From: Campylobacterota bacterium
GTDB lineage: Bacteria > Campylobacterota > Campylobacteria > Campylobacterales > Sulfurovaceae
Direction of reading: 5' to 3'
NCBI GenBank assembly: GCA_030595845.1
Contig: JAUVCL010000117.1
Location: forward strand, 1 to 6,089
Length of the DNA stretch: 6,089 nucleotides
The notes under the pieces were generated by a model that had not been told where the DNA came from, did not search any database, and saw only the letters and a program-made list of their open reading frames with translations. Made by a program: the position numbers and the translations under genes. This document shows positions 1-5,679 of this stretch, piece by piece (position 1 is the stretch's first letter; every line of letters starts with the position of its first letter).

Positions 1-820
1 AGAAAACTTTCTTAACACACACTTTGAAGATATCTGTGAGATCATGAAAACGTATGATGTCACTTTCTCACTTGGTGATGGGCTTCGTCCAGGTTCAGGT
101 GCTGATGCTAACGATGAAGCACAGTTTGGTGAGCTTGAAGAGCTTGGGAGATTGACTAAGATCGCTTGGAAACATGATGTGCAAACGATTATAGAAGGTC
201 CAGGTCACGTGCCAATGCATATGATCAAAGAAAACATGGATAAACAACTTGAAGTATGTCATGAGGCACCTTTTTATACACTTGGACCCCTAACTACAGA
301 TATTGCTCCAGGGTATGATCACTTCACATCAGGTATCGGGGCAGCGATGATCGGTTGGTACGGATGTGCTATGCTTTGCTATGTAACACCTAAAGAGCAC
401 CTTGGTCTTCCAAACAGGGAAGATGTAAAAGAGGGATTGATTACTTATAAAATTGCTGCACATGCTGCTGATATTGCTAAAGGTCACCCAGGTGCAAGAG
501 CAAGAGATGATGCAATGTCTTTGGCCAGATTTGAGTTTAGATGGGTAGATCAGTTCAATATCGGTCTTGACCCAGAACGTGCAAGAGATTACCATGACGC
601 TACACTTCCAATGGAAGCAGCAAAAGTGGCACATTTCTGTTCTATGTGTGGACCAAAATTCTGTTCTATGAAAATTTCTGCAGAAGTACGAGAGTATGCA
701 GATGCTTTAGATACAGATGTAGAAAGTGCTAAACAACAAGGTATGGATGAAATGTCTGAGAAATTTAAAGAGATGGGTTCTGAAGTGTATGTGGAAGCTG
801 ATAAGATAGAAAACGCGTAG
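1..820 (+). CDS. thiC: Phosphomethylpyrimidine synthase ThiC, 3' part (5' end outside window)
   Basis: ThiC is a radical-SAM enzyme that turns aminoimidazole ribotide into HMP phosphate, the pyrimidine half of thiamin, in the cytosol. The reading frame is open from base 2 to the TAG at 818-820, and the residues before the first visible ATG (position 44) already match ThiC, so that ATG is internal. Family motifs in order are SLGDGLRPG, EGPGHVPMH, GPLTTDIAPGYDH and TPKEHLGLPN. The cluster-binding CX2CX4C motif follows, with Cys codons at 638, 647 and 662. The His of EGPGH (codon 206) and the His of KEH (codon 398) lie 64 residues apart, which agrees with my recollection of the two metal-ligand histidines of Caulobacter ThiC. 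About 50 charged residues follow the Cys motif, a normal ThiC ending. No riboswitch for this gene can be seen because its 5' end is missing. Identification is secure. Confidence 0.97.
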   Translation, partial: ENFLNTHFEDICEIMKTYDVTFSLGDGLRPGSGADANDEAQFGELEELGRLTKIAWKHDVQTIIEGPGHVPMHMIKENMDKQLEVCHEAPFYTLGPLTTDIAPGYDHFTSGIGAAMIGWYGCAMLCYVTPKEHLGLPNREDVKEGLITYKIAAHAADIAKGHPGARARDDAMSLARFEFRWVDQFNIGLDPERARDYHDATLPMEAAKVAHFCSMCGPKFCSMKISAEVREYADALDTDVESAKQQGMDEMSEKFKEMGSEVYVEADKIENA

Positions 821-844
821 CAAAGCTACTCTCTATTTAACTCG

Positions 845-865
845 TTCCCATGCTCTGCGTGGGAA
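845..865. repeat. REP-like palindromic repeat (TTCCCA...TGGGAA hairpin)
   Basis: The arms TTCCCATGC and GCGTGGGAA can form a 9-bp stem, including one T-G wobble, around a 3-nt TCT loop. The repeat sits in the context CTCG before and TGCATA after. Hairpins of this type (CGTTCCCA...TGGGAATGCA) are, from memory, a widely dispersed intergenic repeat in many proteobacteria. Only one copy lies in this window, so its repetitive nature here rests on recognition, not on counting. It begins 24 nt after the thiC stop, a common place for REP-like elements, where they may protect the 3' end of the mRNA. Confidence 0.6.
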
Positions 866-877
866 TGCATAAGTGAT

Positions 878-909
878 TTGGGTAATTTTATATTTGTCAG
901 GTTACCCAA
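878..909. repeat. Inverted repeat, 8-bp stem
   Basis: TTGGGTAA (878-885) is perfectly complementary to TTACCCAA (902-909), leaving a 16-nt loop. No T-run follows, so a Rho-independent terminator is not supported. It lies 12 nt after the REP-like hairpin and may be part of the same compound element or a 3'-end mRNA stabiliser. Confidence 0.45.
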
Positions 910-970
910 TTAGCTTAACCGTGGCGTTGTTTCTCTTTTCATTTTTTTAGAAAAAACGAAACAAAAAAGC

Positions 971-1034
971 GTCGCTCCTCTCAAATCGCTCTGCTTTCAA
1001 GGGTGTTCGGAGCGACAAGAGCACGCGTTGCGTG
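971..1034. repeat. Pair of inverted repeats upstream of thiO
   Basis: GTCGCTCC (971-978) is perfectly complementary to GGAGCGAC (1009-1016) with a 30-nt loop. It is followed by CACGC (1022-1026) and GCGTG (1030-1034), which form a 5-bp stem with a GTT loop. The block is richer in G+C than the surrounding DNA and ends about 10 nt before the thiO ribosome binding site. Its role is unknown; it could be a dispersed repeat or an mRNA leader structure. Confidence 0.4.
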
Positions 1035-1054
1035 ATTGATGAGAAAGGAATTGT

Positions 1055-2083
1055 ATGAATATAGGTATCGCAGGTGTAGGACTTGTTGGAAGAGTTTTAG
1101 CATTAAATCTCTTGCAGCAAGGACATACCCTTACACTTTTTGATGAAGACACAGCCTATGGTGATAAAGCAGCAGGTATGACTGCTGCAGGTATGTTAGC
1201 AGTATTTGCGGAGTTGGAGAGTGCAGAATCTGTGATATTTGATCATGGTAATCGTTCCATTTCTCTTTGGCCTGCGCTGTTAGAACAAATAGGTATTTCT
1301 GATGCCTATCAGCAAAAAGGCAGCATTATTACTGCACATCCTCAAGACTATAAAGAACTAGATCATTTTATAGAAACATTAAAATCAAAGGTACCAGAAG
1401 CTTCAGAAATAAAACTTTTAGACAGAAGAGAATTGACACAACTTGAACCCGATCTAGAACAACATGCTAAAGCCTTTTTCATACCACAAGAAGGACAGGT
1501 TGATGCCCAGCGTTTTATGAAGGCTTCGAGTGACTATTTACTCTCTCATTCTAATGTGACGTGGCATCAAAATATAAAAGTAGATACTGTTAGATCAGGT
1601 GAGATAGCGTATGTGGGTAAAGAAGATACTTTTGACTGGGTATTTGATGCGCGTGGTTTAGGTGCACAGAAAGATGTAGAGAATTTACGTGGTGTACGTG
1701 GAGAAGTTTTTTGGCTGGATGCTCCTGAAGTAAATATTACAAGACCAACACGTATGTTGCACCCAAGGTATAAGATATACATTGTTCCCCGTCCAAATAA
1801 CCGTTATATCATCGGTGCCACGGAGATAGAAAGCGAAGATAAAAGCCCCATGTCAGTACGGTCGAGTCTAGAATTACTTTCCGCCGTATATAGTATGCAT
1901 TCTGGATTTGCAGAGGCACGCATAGTCAATATGGTGACAAACTGTCGTCCTACATTAAGAGATAATTTGCCAAATATTGAGCATAGTACAAAAATGACAC
2001 GTATTAACGGGCTTTATAGACATGGGTATTTATTAGCACCTGCGGTGGTAGAAGAAGCATTAAATAAAGGAATGTATAAATGA
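1055..2083 (+). CDS. thiO: Glycine oxidase ThiO (FAD-dependent, thiazole branch)
   Basis: ThiO oxidises glycine with O2 to the imine (dehydroglycine) that ThiG uses to build the thiazole ring; it is a cytosolic flavoenzyme of the DAO family. The 342-residue protein opens with a Rossmann fold: GVGLVG at residues 7-12 binds the FAD diphosphate, and Asp30 ends the second strand, where a ribose-binding acid is expected. AAGMLA near residue 45, the central LRGVRGEVF, the LHPRYKIYIVPR stretch and IIGATEIES are typical of ThiO. Arg298 (CRPTLRDNLP) and Arg322 (YRHGYLLAPA) match the places of the substrate-binding arginines of Bacillus glycine oxidase. The start is chosen because the fold begins immediately and AAAGGAA lies 5 nt upstream. 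The length is slightly below the roughly 370 residues of the Bacillus enzyme. Its stop overlaps the thiS start (ATGA), which indicates translational coupling. Family assignment is firm; activity is inferred. Confidence 0.93.
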   Translation: MNIGIAGVGLVGRVLALNLLQQGHTLTLFDEDTAYGDKAAGMTAAGMLAVFAELESAESVIFDHGNRSISLWPALLEQIGISDAYQQKGSIITAHPQDYKELDHFIETLKSKVPEASEIKLLDRRELTQLEPDLEQHAKAFFIPQEGQVDAQRFMKASSDYLLSHSNVTWHQNIKVDTVRSGEIAYVGKEDTFDWVFDARGLGAQKDVENLRGVRGEVFWLDAPEVNITRPTRMLHPRYKIYIVPRPNNRYIIGATEIESEDKSPMSVRSSLELLSAVYSMHSGFAEARIVNMVTNCRPTLRDNLPNIEHSTKMTRINGLYRHGYLLAPAVVEEALNKGMYK

Positions 2084-2283
2084 TAGAAATAATCGTAAAT
2101 GGCAAGAGAACATCACTTAGTGCAGAGTTAAATATTAAAGATGCGATAAAAGAACTTAATTATACTAAAGTGGGATTTGCTGTGGCACTTAATGGTACAT
2201 TTGTGGCTATAGCTACGTATGAAAATACCCTTGTTAGAGACAATGACAGTATTGAGATTCTCTCACCTGTACAAGGGGGTTGA
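2080..2283 (+). CDS. thiS: Sulfur-carrier protein ThiS
   Basis: ThiS is a small ubiquitin-like protein whose C-terminal glycine is adenylated and converted to a thiocarboxylate, the sulfur donor for the thiazole ring. The 67-residue protein has the expected size, begins with a short beta strand (MIEIIVNGK), contains the VAVALN-like strand seen here as FAVALNGTFV, and ends in the required Gly-Gly (residues 66-67). It overlaps the end of thiO by 4 nt, and AAAGGA at 2066-2071 lies 8 nt before the ATG. The activating enzyme (ThiF) is not in the window and must be encoded elsewhere. The last two codons also form the ribosome binding site of thiG. Confidence 0.95.
   Translation: MIEIIVNGKRTSLSAELNIKDAIKELNYTKVGFAVALNGTFVAIATYENTLVRDNDSIEILSPVQGG
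2273..2280 (+). promoter_or_regulatory. Ribosome binding site of thiG inside the ThiS Gly-Gly codons
   Basis: AAGGGGGT is a strong Shine-Dalgarno, and its G-run ends 5 nt before the ATG at 2285. It settles the thiG start there rather than at the in-frame upstream ATG at 2219, which would extend far into thiS. The G-run is made of GGG GGT, the codons for the essential C-terminal glycines of ThiS. Confidence 0.85.
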
Positions 2284-2284
2284 T

Positions 2285-3094
2285 ATGACCAAATATTTAG
2301 CGTCAAATGATACATGGGAAATAGGCGGGAAAAGATTAAATAGTAGACTGCTCATGGGTTCTGCACTTTACCCAAGCCCTGCCAATATGGAAGATGCTAT
2401 TAAAATTTCAGGTTCACAGATCGTTACCGTTTCTTTGCGTCGTCAAGCTGCCGGAGAAGGTGGAGGTAACCAGTTTTGGGACATTATTAAATCTTTTGGT
2501 ATTGAAGTCTTACCAAACACAGCAGGTTCCCATTCAGCCAAAGAGGCCATTACTACTGCACAGATGGCAAGAGAAGTATTTGGCACAAACTGGGTAAAAC
2601 TGGAAGTCATTGGTGATCAGTACAATTTACAGCCAGATCCATTTGAAACAGTAAAGGCAGCAGAAGTACTTATCAAAGAAGGTTTTGAAGTTTTCCCTTA
2701 TACTACGGATGATCTGGTTGTCGCCAAACGTCTTGCTGATGTGGGCTGTAAGATCATTATGCCGTGGGGCTCGATGATAGGTTCGGGGAAAGGACTTATG
2801 AATCCTGATAACCTTATAGCTATCCGTAAACAATTCCCTGATTTACAACTTGTTGTGGATGCAGGGATAGGAAAACCATCTCATGCTACACAAGCGATGG
2901 AACTTGGCTATGATGGCGTATTGCTTAACTCTGCTATAGCTTTAGCACAAGATCCTGTAAAAATGGCAGATGCTTTTAGAGTAGCTGTTGAAGCAGGGCG
3001 TCTAGGCTATGAGGCAGGCACAATGAAAGAGCGTGAATTTGCTTCGCCTTCTACGCCAACTATAGGTACACCTTTTTGGCATCAGTTCAACTAA
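2285..3094 (+). CDS. thiG: Thiazole synthase ThiG
   Basis: ThiG condenses 1-deoxy-D-xylulose 5-phosphate, dehydroglycine (from ThiO) and the ThiS thiocarboxylate into the thiazole phosphate moiety of thiamin; it is a cytosolic TIM-barrel enzyme that works with ThiS. From the chosen start the protein has 269 residues, close to the family norm. Lys105 in NWVKLEVIGD is the expected Schiff-base lysine, with Glu107 next to it, and Asp192 in VVDAGIGKPSHA is the other conserved acid. Phosphate-binding glycine-rich loops are visible in MPWGSMIGSGKG and the DGVLLNSAIA stretch. The in-frame ATG at 2219 is rejected because the extra 22 residues only re-read thiS codons and resemble no ThiG N-terminus. 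Only one base separates it from the thiS stop, so thiO-thiS-thiG are surely cotranscribed. Confidence 0.97.
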   Translation: MTKYLASNDTWEIGGKRLNSRLLMGSALYPSPANMEDAIKISGSQIVTVSLRRQAAGEGGGNQFWDIIKSFGIEVLPNTAGSHSAKEAITTAQMAREVFGTNWVKLEVIGDQYNLQPDPFETVKAAEVLIKEGFEVFPYTTDDLVVAKRLADVGCKIIMPWGSMIGSGKGLMNPDNLIAIRKQFPDLQLVVDAGIGKPSHATQAMELGYDGVLLNSAIALAQDPVKMADAFRVAVEAGRLGYEAGTMKEREFASPSTPTIGTPFWHQFN

Positions 3095-3113
3095 CTCCAA
3101 TATAGTACTATTT

Positions 3114-3137
3114 AAGGATAATCATAGATTATTTTTT
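3114..3137 (+). terminator. Possible AT-rich intrinsic terminator after thiG
   Basis: ATAATC (3118-3123) pairs with GATTAT (3127-3132) around an ATA loop. The stem can extend outward over AAGG with two G-T wobbles. It runs into six T residues (3132-3137). It lies 19 nt after the thiG stop. The stem holds only one G-C pair in its core, so stability is low and termination may be leaky or absent. Confidence 0.35.
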
Positions 3138-3144
3138 GTATAAC
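3132..3144 (+). promoter_or_regulatory. Possible sigma-70 promoter for the riboswitch operon
   Basis: A T-run followed by G and then TATAAC (3139-3144) resembles the housekeeping promoters of Campylobacterota, which rely on an extended AT-rich -10 and often lack a clear -35. Transcription would start near 3151, just before the first strand of the riboswitch P1 stem at 3156. No -35 hexamer is recognisable at the usual spacing. The T-run is shared with the possible thiG terminator. Confidence 0.4.
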
Positions 3145-3155
3145 TCAATTATCAA

Positions 3156-3248
3156 TCTCTCGGGGTGCTGAATTTTATATTCAGCTGAGATAGCTTAAAC
3201 GCTTGACCCGTCGAACTTGAACTGGATAATGCCAGCGTAGGGAAGAGA
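3156..3248 (+). promoter_or_regulatory. TPP riboswitch aptamer (THI element)
   Basis: The RNA would bind thiamin pyrophosphate and control the downstream receptor operon. P1 is TCTCT (3156-3160) with AGAGA (3244-3248). The conserved GGGGTGC (3162-3168) leads into P3, where GCTGAAT (3167-3173) pairs with ATTCAGC (3179-3185). The CTGAGA box (3185-3190), which recognises the pyrimidine ring, follows at once. ACCC (3206-3209) closes P2. The pyrophosphate-binding arm contains GAAC, P5 (CTGG 3222-3225 with CCAG 3232-3235), the GGATAATGCC loop segment and the invariant GCGTAGGGA (3235-3243). All key TPP-consensus blocks are present in the right order and spacing. It lies about 75 nt upstream of the receptor gene. 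Confidence 0.96.
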
Positions 3249-3319
3249 AATATACATACTTAGTTTAACTTCGTTTTATACACTTCTTTTCTTTTCAATT
3301 GATCACATTTTAAGGGAAA
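3242..3319 (+). promoter_or_regulatory. Predicted translational switch (expression platform) of the TPP riboswitch
   Basis: A pyrimidine tract at 3288-3296 has two exclusive partners. It can pair over 9 nt with 3242-3250, which contains the 3' strand of P1 (one G-T wobble). Alternatively, 3288-3295 can pair over 8 nt with the Shine-Dalgarno AAGGGAAA at 3312-3319 (two G-T wobbles, 16-nt loop). With TPP bound, P1 forms, the tract is free and would mask the ribosome binding site. Without TPP, the tract would hold the P1 strand and leave the site open. No G+C-rich hairpin with a T-run lies between aptamer and gene, which argues against a termination mechanism. The pairing is read from sequence; the mechanism is inferred. 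Confidence 0.5.
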
Positions 3320-3322
3320 CAC

Positions 3323-5410
3323 ATGACATCAAAAATTTTAACATTATCACTTATTGCTTCATCAGCATTAGTAAGTGTACCAACATTTGCAGAGGAAGTA
3401 ATATTTGATCCTATCGTTGTAAGTTCTGACTTTAGAGAACAAAACCTTTCTCAGGTCACTAACAGCATAGCTGTTATCGGGGAAGAAGAGCTTTATGATA
3501 AATCATCACAATCTTTTGTTGAGACGATCGCTTCTATACCTAATGTGAACTTTTCATCGGGTGCATCAAAAGCAAAATATATTCAGATCCGTGGTATTGG
3601 TGAAAGAAGTCAATTTGTAACACCGGTCAATCCTTCAGTAGGGATAATGGTAGACGGTATAGACTTTTCTCAAAGTACCTTGGGTGTAACACTTTTTGAT
3701 GTCAAACAAATCGAAGTACTGAGAGGTCCCCAGGGAACTACTTTTGGTGCAAACGGTATGGCGGGGGTCATCAATGTTGAGAGTAATGAGCCAACCAATG
3801 ATACCAATGGACATATTGAAGCTACTGTAGGAAATTATAATACCAAAGCCGTAGGTATTGCAGTGAATGCACCAATCGTTGAAGATAAATTGCTTTCAAG
3901 ATTTTCTTTTTACAAAAACAGCAGTGACGGATATATGACAAACAGTTATTTGGGACGTGAAGATACAAATAACATTGACGAATTGACTGCAAAAGCAAAG
4001 TTTCGCTGGTTTGCTTCAGACAATCATACATTAGATCTTACTTTGATACATGTAGATGTAAATAATGGGTATGATGCCTGGACACTGGACAATACAAGAG
4101 ATTCTCATTCTGATCAACCAGGGAAAGACACACAGAAAACAAATGCCGTTTCTTTAAGATCAACCTATCAGGTAAATCCAAAAATGCACTTGGTTTCCAG
4201 TCTTAGTTACAGTGAATCTGACATGGAATACAGTTATGATGAGGATTGGTCTTATGTGGGTGAATTTGATCCGGCATGGTCATACAGTTCTTTTGACCAA
4301 TATTTAAGAAATAGAAAACAGGCAGATATAGATGTAAGAATGGTTTCTGATGAAGAGGGCCGTATTTTTAATGGAACTACAGACTGGACGATCGGTGCTT
4401 ATTATAAAGATTATTCTGAAGATATGACACGTAACTATACATATCTTTCAGTACCATTCAACAGCTCGTATGACACGCAAAATACAGCTGTTTATGGACA
4501 GTTAGATACACACTTTACAGATAAACTTACCATGATAGCAGGCTTGAGACTTGAACAATGGGATGCGACATACAGTGATTCTGAAAATGTAATGATCAAG
4601 ACGGATGAACTATTGAGCGGAGGTAAACTTGGATTGAATTATCAGGCTGATACCAATCGTCTTTATTATGTAACACTCTCAAAAGGATACAAGCCTGGAG
4701 GAGTAAATTCTGATTATAGATTAACACCAGAGGCAAGAGAGTATCAGACTGAGAATTTATGGAACCTGGATGTGGGAGTAAACTCAAGTCATTTCAATAA
4801 TACAGTAAAGAGTAGACTTAACCTCTTTTATGGAAAAAGAAAAGATCAACAAGTAAAAAGTTCAGTGGTACAGACACGTACTGACGGAAGTACAGAATTT
4901 ATTGATTATTTGGCAAACGCAGCTGAAGGTAGCTATTATGGATTGGAATCACAGATAGATTATTTTCCTAATGATAGTTTACATTTATATACAAGTTTAG
5001 GTTTACTTAAAGCAGAATTTGATGAGTATGAAGATCCTAATCCAACAGCAATAGATATGACAGGACGAGCACCTGCGAATTCTCCAGAGTATCAGTATAA
5101 TATAGGGTTTGATTATTTCTTTTTGGAAGCATGGACATTTAAAGCCAATGTTGAGGGTAAAGGGTCTTATTATTTCTCTAATAGACACGATGAACAAACT
5201 GATCCGTATGCACTCTTAAACTCTAGTTTTGAGTATACAAACGGTAGTTTTAGTGCAAGTGTATGGGTTAGAAATATTACAGATGAAGAGTACTATGTAC
5301 GTGGATTTGGAAGCTTTGGAAATAATCCATCAAAGTTTTATGCAACAGAACTTTATACACAATTAGGTGCACCAAGAACTGCAGGTTTGACACTCTCATA
5401 TGACTTTTAG
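3323..5410 (+). CDS. TonB-dependent outer-membrane receptor, probable thiamin/precursor uptake
   Basis: This 695-residue protein is a TonB-dependent receptor that would carry its ligand across the outer membrane using energy from TonB-ExbB-ExbD (not encoded here). A signal peptide covers residues 1-23, with likely cleavage after TFA. FDPIVVSSD (about 28-36) looks like a TonB box. The plug domain spans roughly 40-155 and contains YIQIRGIG, VGIMVDGID, IEVLRGPQGT (130-139) and GVINVES. The rest is a beta-barrel with alternating aromatic strands, ending in LTLSYDF with the C-terminal Phe expected for Bam recognition. No Cys is present. Residues 303-327 are strikingly aromatic and acidic and may be an external loop. 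Substrate is inferred from the TPP riboswitch upstream and the thiamin-linked genes downstream; receptors under THI elements have been proposed as thiamin transporters (comparative genomics, Omr1 type). Shine-Dalgarno AAGGGA (3312-3317) lies 5 nt before the ATG. Receptor class is certain; ligand is likely but unproven. Confidence 0.9.
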   Translation: MTSKILTLSLIASSALVSVPTFAEEVIFDPIVVSSDFREQNLSQVTNSIAVIGEEELYDKSSQSFVETIASIPNVNFSSGASKAKYIQIRGIGERSQFVTPVNPSVGIMVDGIDFSQSTLGVTLFDVKQIEVLRGPQGTTFGANGMAGVINVESNEPTNDTNGHIEATVGNYNTKAVGIAVNAPIVEDKLLSRFSFYKNSSDGYMTNSYLGREDTNNIDELTAKAKFRWFASDNHTLDLTLIHVDVNNGYDAWTLDNTRDSHSDQPGKDTQKTNAVSLRSTYQVNPKMHLVSSLSYSESDMEYSYDEDWSYVGEFDPAWSYSSFDQYLRNRKQADIDVRMVSDEEGRIFNGTTDWTIGAYYKDYSEDMTRNYTYLSVPFNSSYDTQNTAVYGQLDTHFTDKLTMIAGLRLEQWDATYSDSENVMIKTDELLSGGKLGLNYQADTNRLYYVTLSKGYKPGGVNSDYRLTPEAREYQTENLWNLDVGVNSSHFNNTVKSRLNLFYGKRKDQQVKSSVVQTRTDGSTEFIDYLANAAEGSYYGLESQIDYFPNDSLHLYTSLGLLKAEFDEYEDPNPTAIDMTGRAPANSPEYQYNIGFDYFFLEAWTFKANVEGKGSYYFSNRHDEQTDPYALLNSSFEYTNGSFSASVWVRNITDEEYYVRGFGSFGNNPSKFYATELYTQLGAPRTAGLTLSYDF

Positions 5411-5423
5411 GAGAATATAAAAG

Positions 5424-5678
5424 ATGGAAATTTCAGTAGACATTAGTATGTATCCACTACAAAGTGAGTACGAAGCACCCATTTCAGCTTTCATAGAAAA
5501 ATTGAAGCAGGAACCTACTGTAAAAGTTTCCTGTAATGAACTCAGTACTCAACTTCATGGTGATTACCGAATCATTATGAAGATGCTTGAAGAGGAGATC
5601 TACTCTGTATTTAAAGAAATTCCTGATTCTATTTTTGTTCTTAAGTTTGTAGGACATAATAGAGAAGGACGTTTCTAA
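5424..5678 (+). CDS. Small thiamin-binding-like protein (YkoF/MTH1187, Thiamine_BP family)
   Basis: The 84-residue protein resembles the small ferredoxin-like-fold family that includes MTH1187 and the repeats of YkoF, which binds thiamin or HMP. Supporting features are the opening strand MEISVDISMYPL, the YEAPISAFIEKL helix, the conserved STQLHGDY segment (about residues 41-48), a long following helix and the strand IFVLKFVGH. There is no signal peptide or membrane segment, so it should be cytosolic. It is shorter than the roughly 100 residues usual for the family, with the loss mainly at the C-terminus. AGGAG at 5409-5413 overlaps the receptor's stop codon, and the next gene starts one base after its stop, so it belongs to the riboswitch operon. 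It may catch or buffer imported thiamin; the biochemical role of stand-alone members is not settled. Confidence 0.78.
   Translation: MEISVDISMYPLQSEYEAPISAFIEKLKQEPTVKVSCNELSTQLHGDYRIIMKMLEEEIYSVFKEIPDSIFVLKFVGHNREGRF
5663..5669 (+). promoter_or_regulatory. Ribosome binding site of the PnuT-like gene
   Basis: AGAAGGA lies within the last codons of the small thiamin-binding-like gene, 10 nt before the ATG at 5680. It supports that ATG as the start and suggests the two genes are translationally coupled. Confidence 0.65.
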
Positions 5679-5679
5679 A

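Larger units (their letters stand above)
821..1054. other. Repeat-rich intergenic region between thiC and thiO
   Basis: This 234-nt gap has no convincing gene on either strand, and its base pattern is unlike the flanking genes. It holds at least four inverted repeats in a row (845-865, 878-909, 971-1016, 1022-1034) and a T-run/A-run pair (942-948 and 951-956). None of the hairpins is followed by a clear T-tract, so no typical intrinsic terminator for thiC can be named. I see no convincing -35/-10 pair for thiO; TATATT at 889-894 is the only -10-like string and has no partner. The ribosome binding site of thiO (AAAGGAA, 1044-1050) closes the region. The series of palindromes suggests an accumulation of dispersed intergenic repeats rather than one regulatory element. 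Confidence 0.6.

Noticed and set aside
44..46. ATG at 44 as the true start of the first gene
   Set aside because: The frame is open upstream to the window edge and residues before it match ThiC, so it is an internal Met of a cut gene.
329..634. Minus-strand 101-residue open frame inside thiC
   Set aside because: Lies wholly opposite a conserved gene, is rich in Cys/Ser/His, and has no recognisable domain.
947..1024. Minus-strand open stretch (about 25 codons from a GTG) in the thiC-thiO gap
   Set aside because: Too short, biased by repeat sequence, with no ribosome binding site or known homologue that I recognise.
2219..2284. Longer thiG start at the ATG at 2219
   Set aside because: The 22 added residues only re-read thiS in another frame, look like no ThiG N-terminus, and the ATG at 2285 has a strong Shine-Dalgarno.
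3102..3111. ATAGTACTAT palindrome after thiG as an operator
   Set aside because: A 10-nt AT-rich palindrome is likely by chance, and there is no second copy or recognised regulator site.
3250..3322. Intrinsic terminator as the riboswitch expression platform
   Set aside because: No G+C-rich stem followed by a T-run is present; the T-rich tract is interrupted by C residues and better fits base pairing to the ribosome site.
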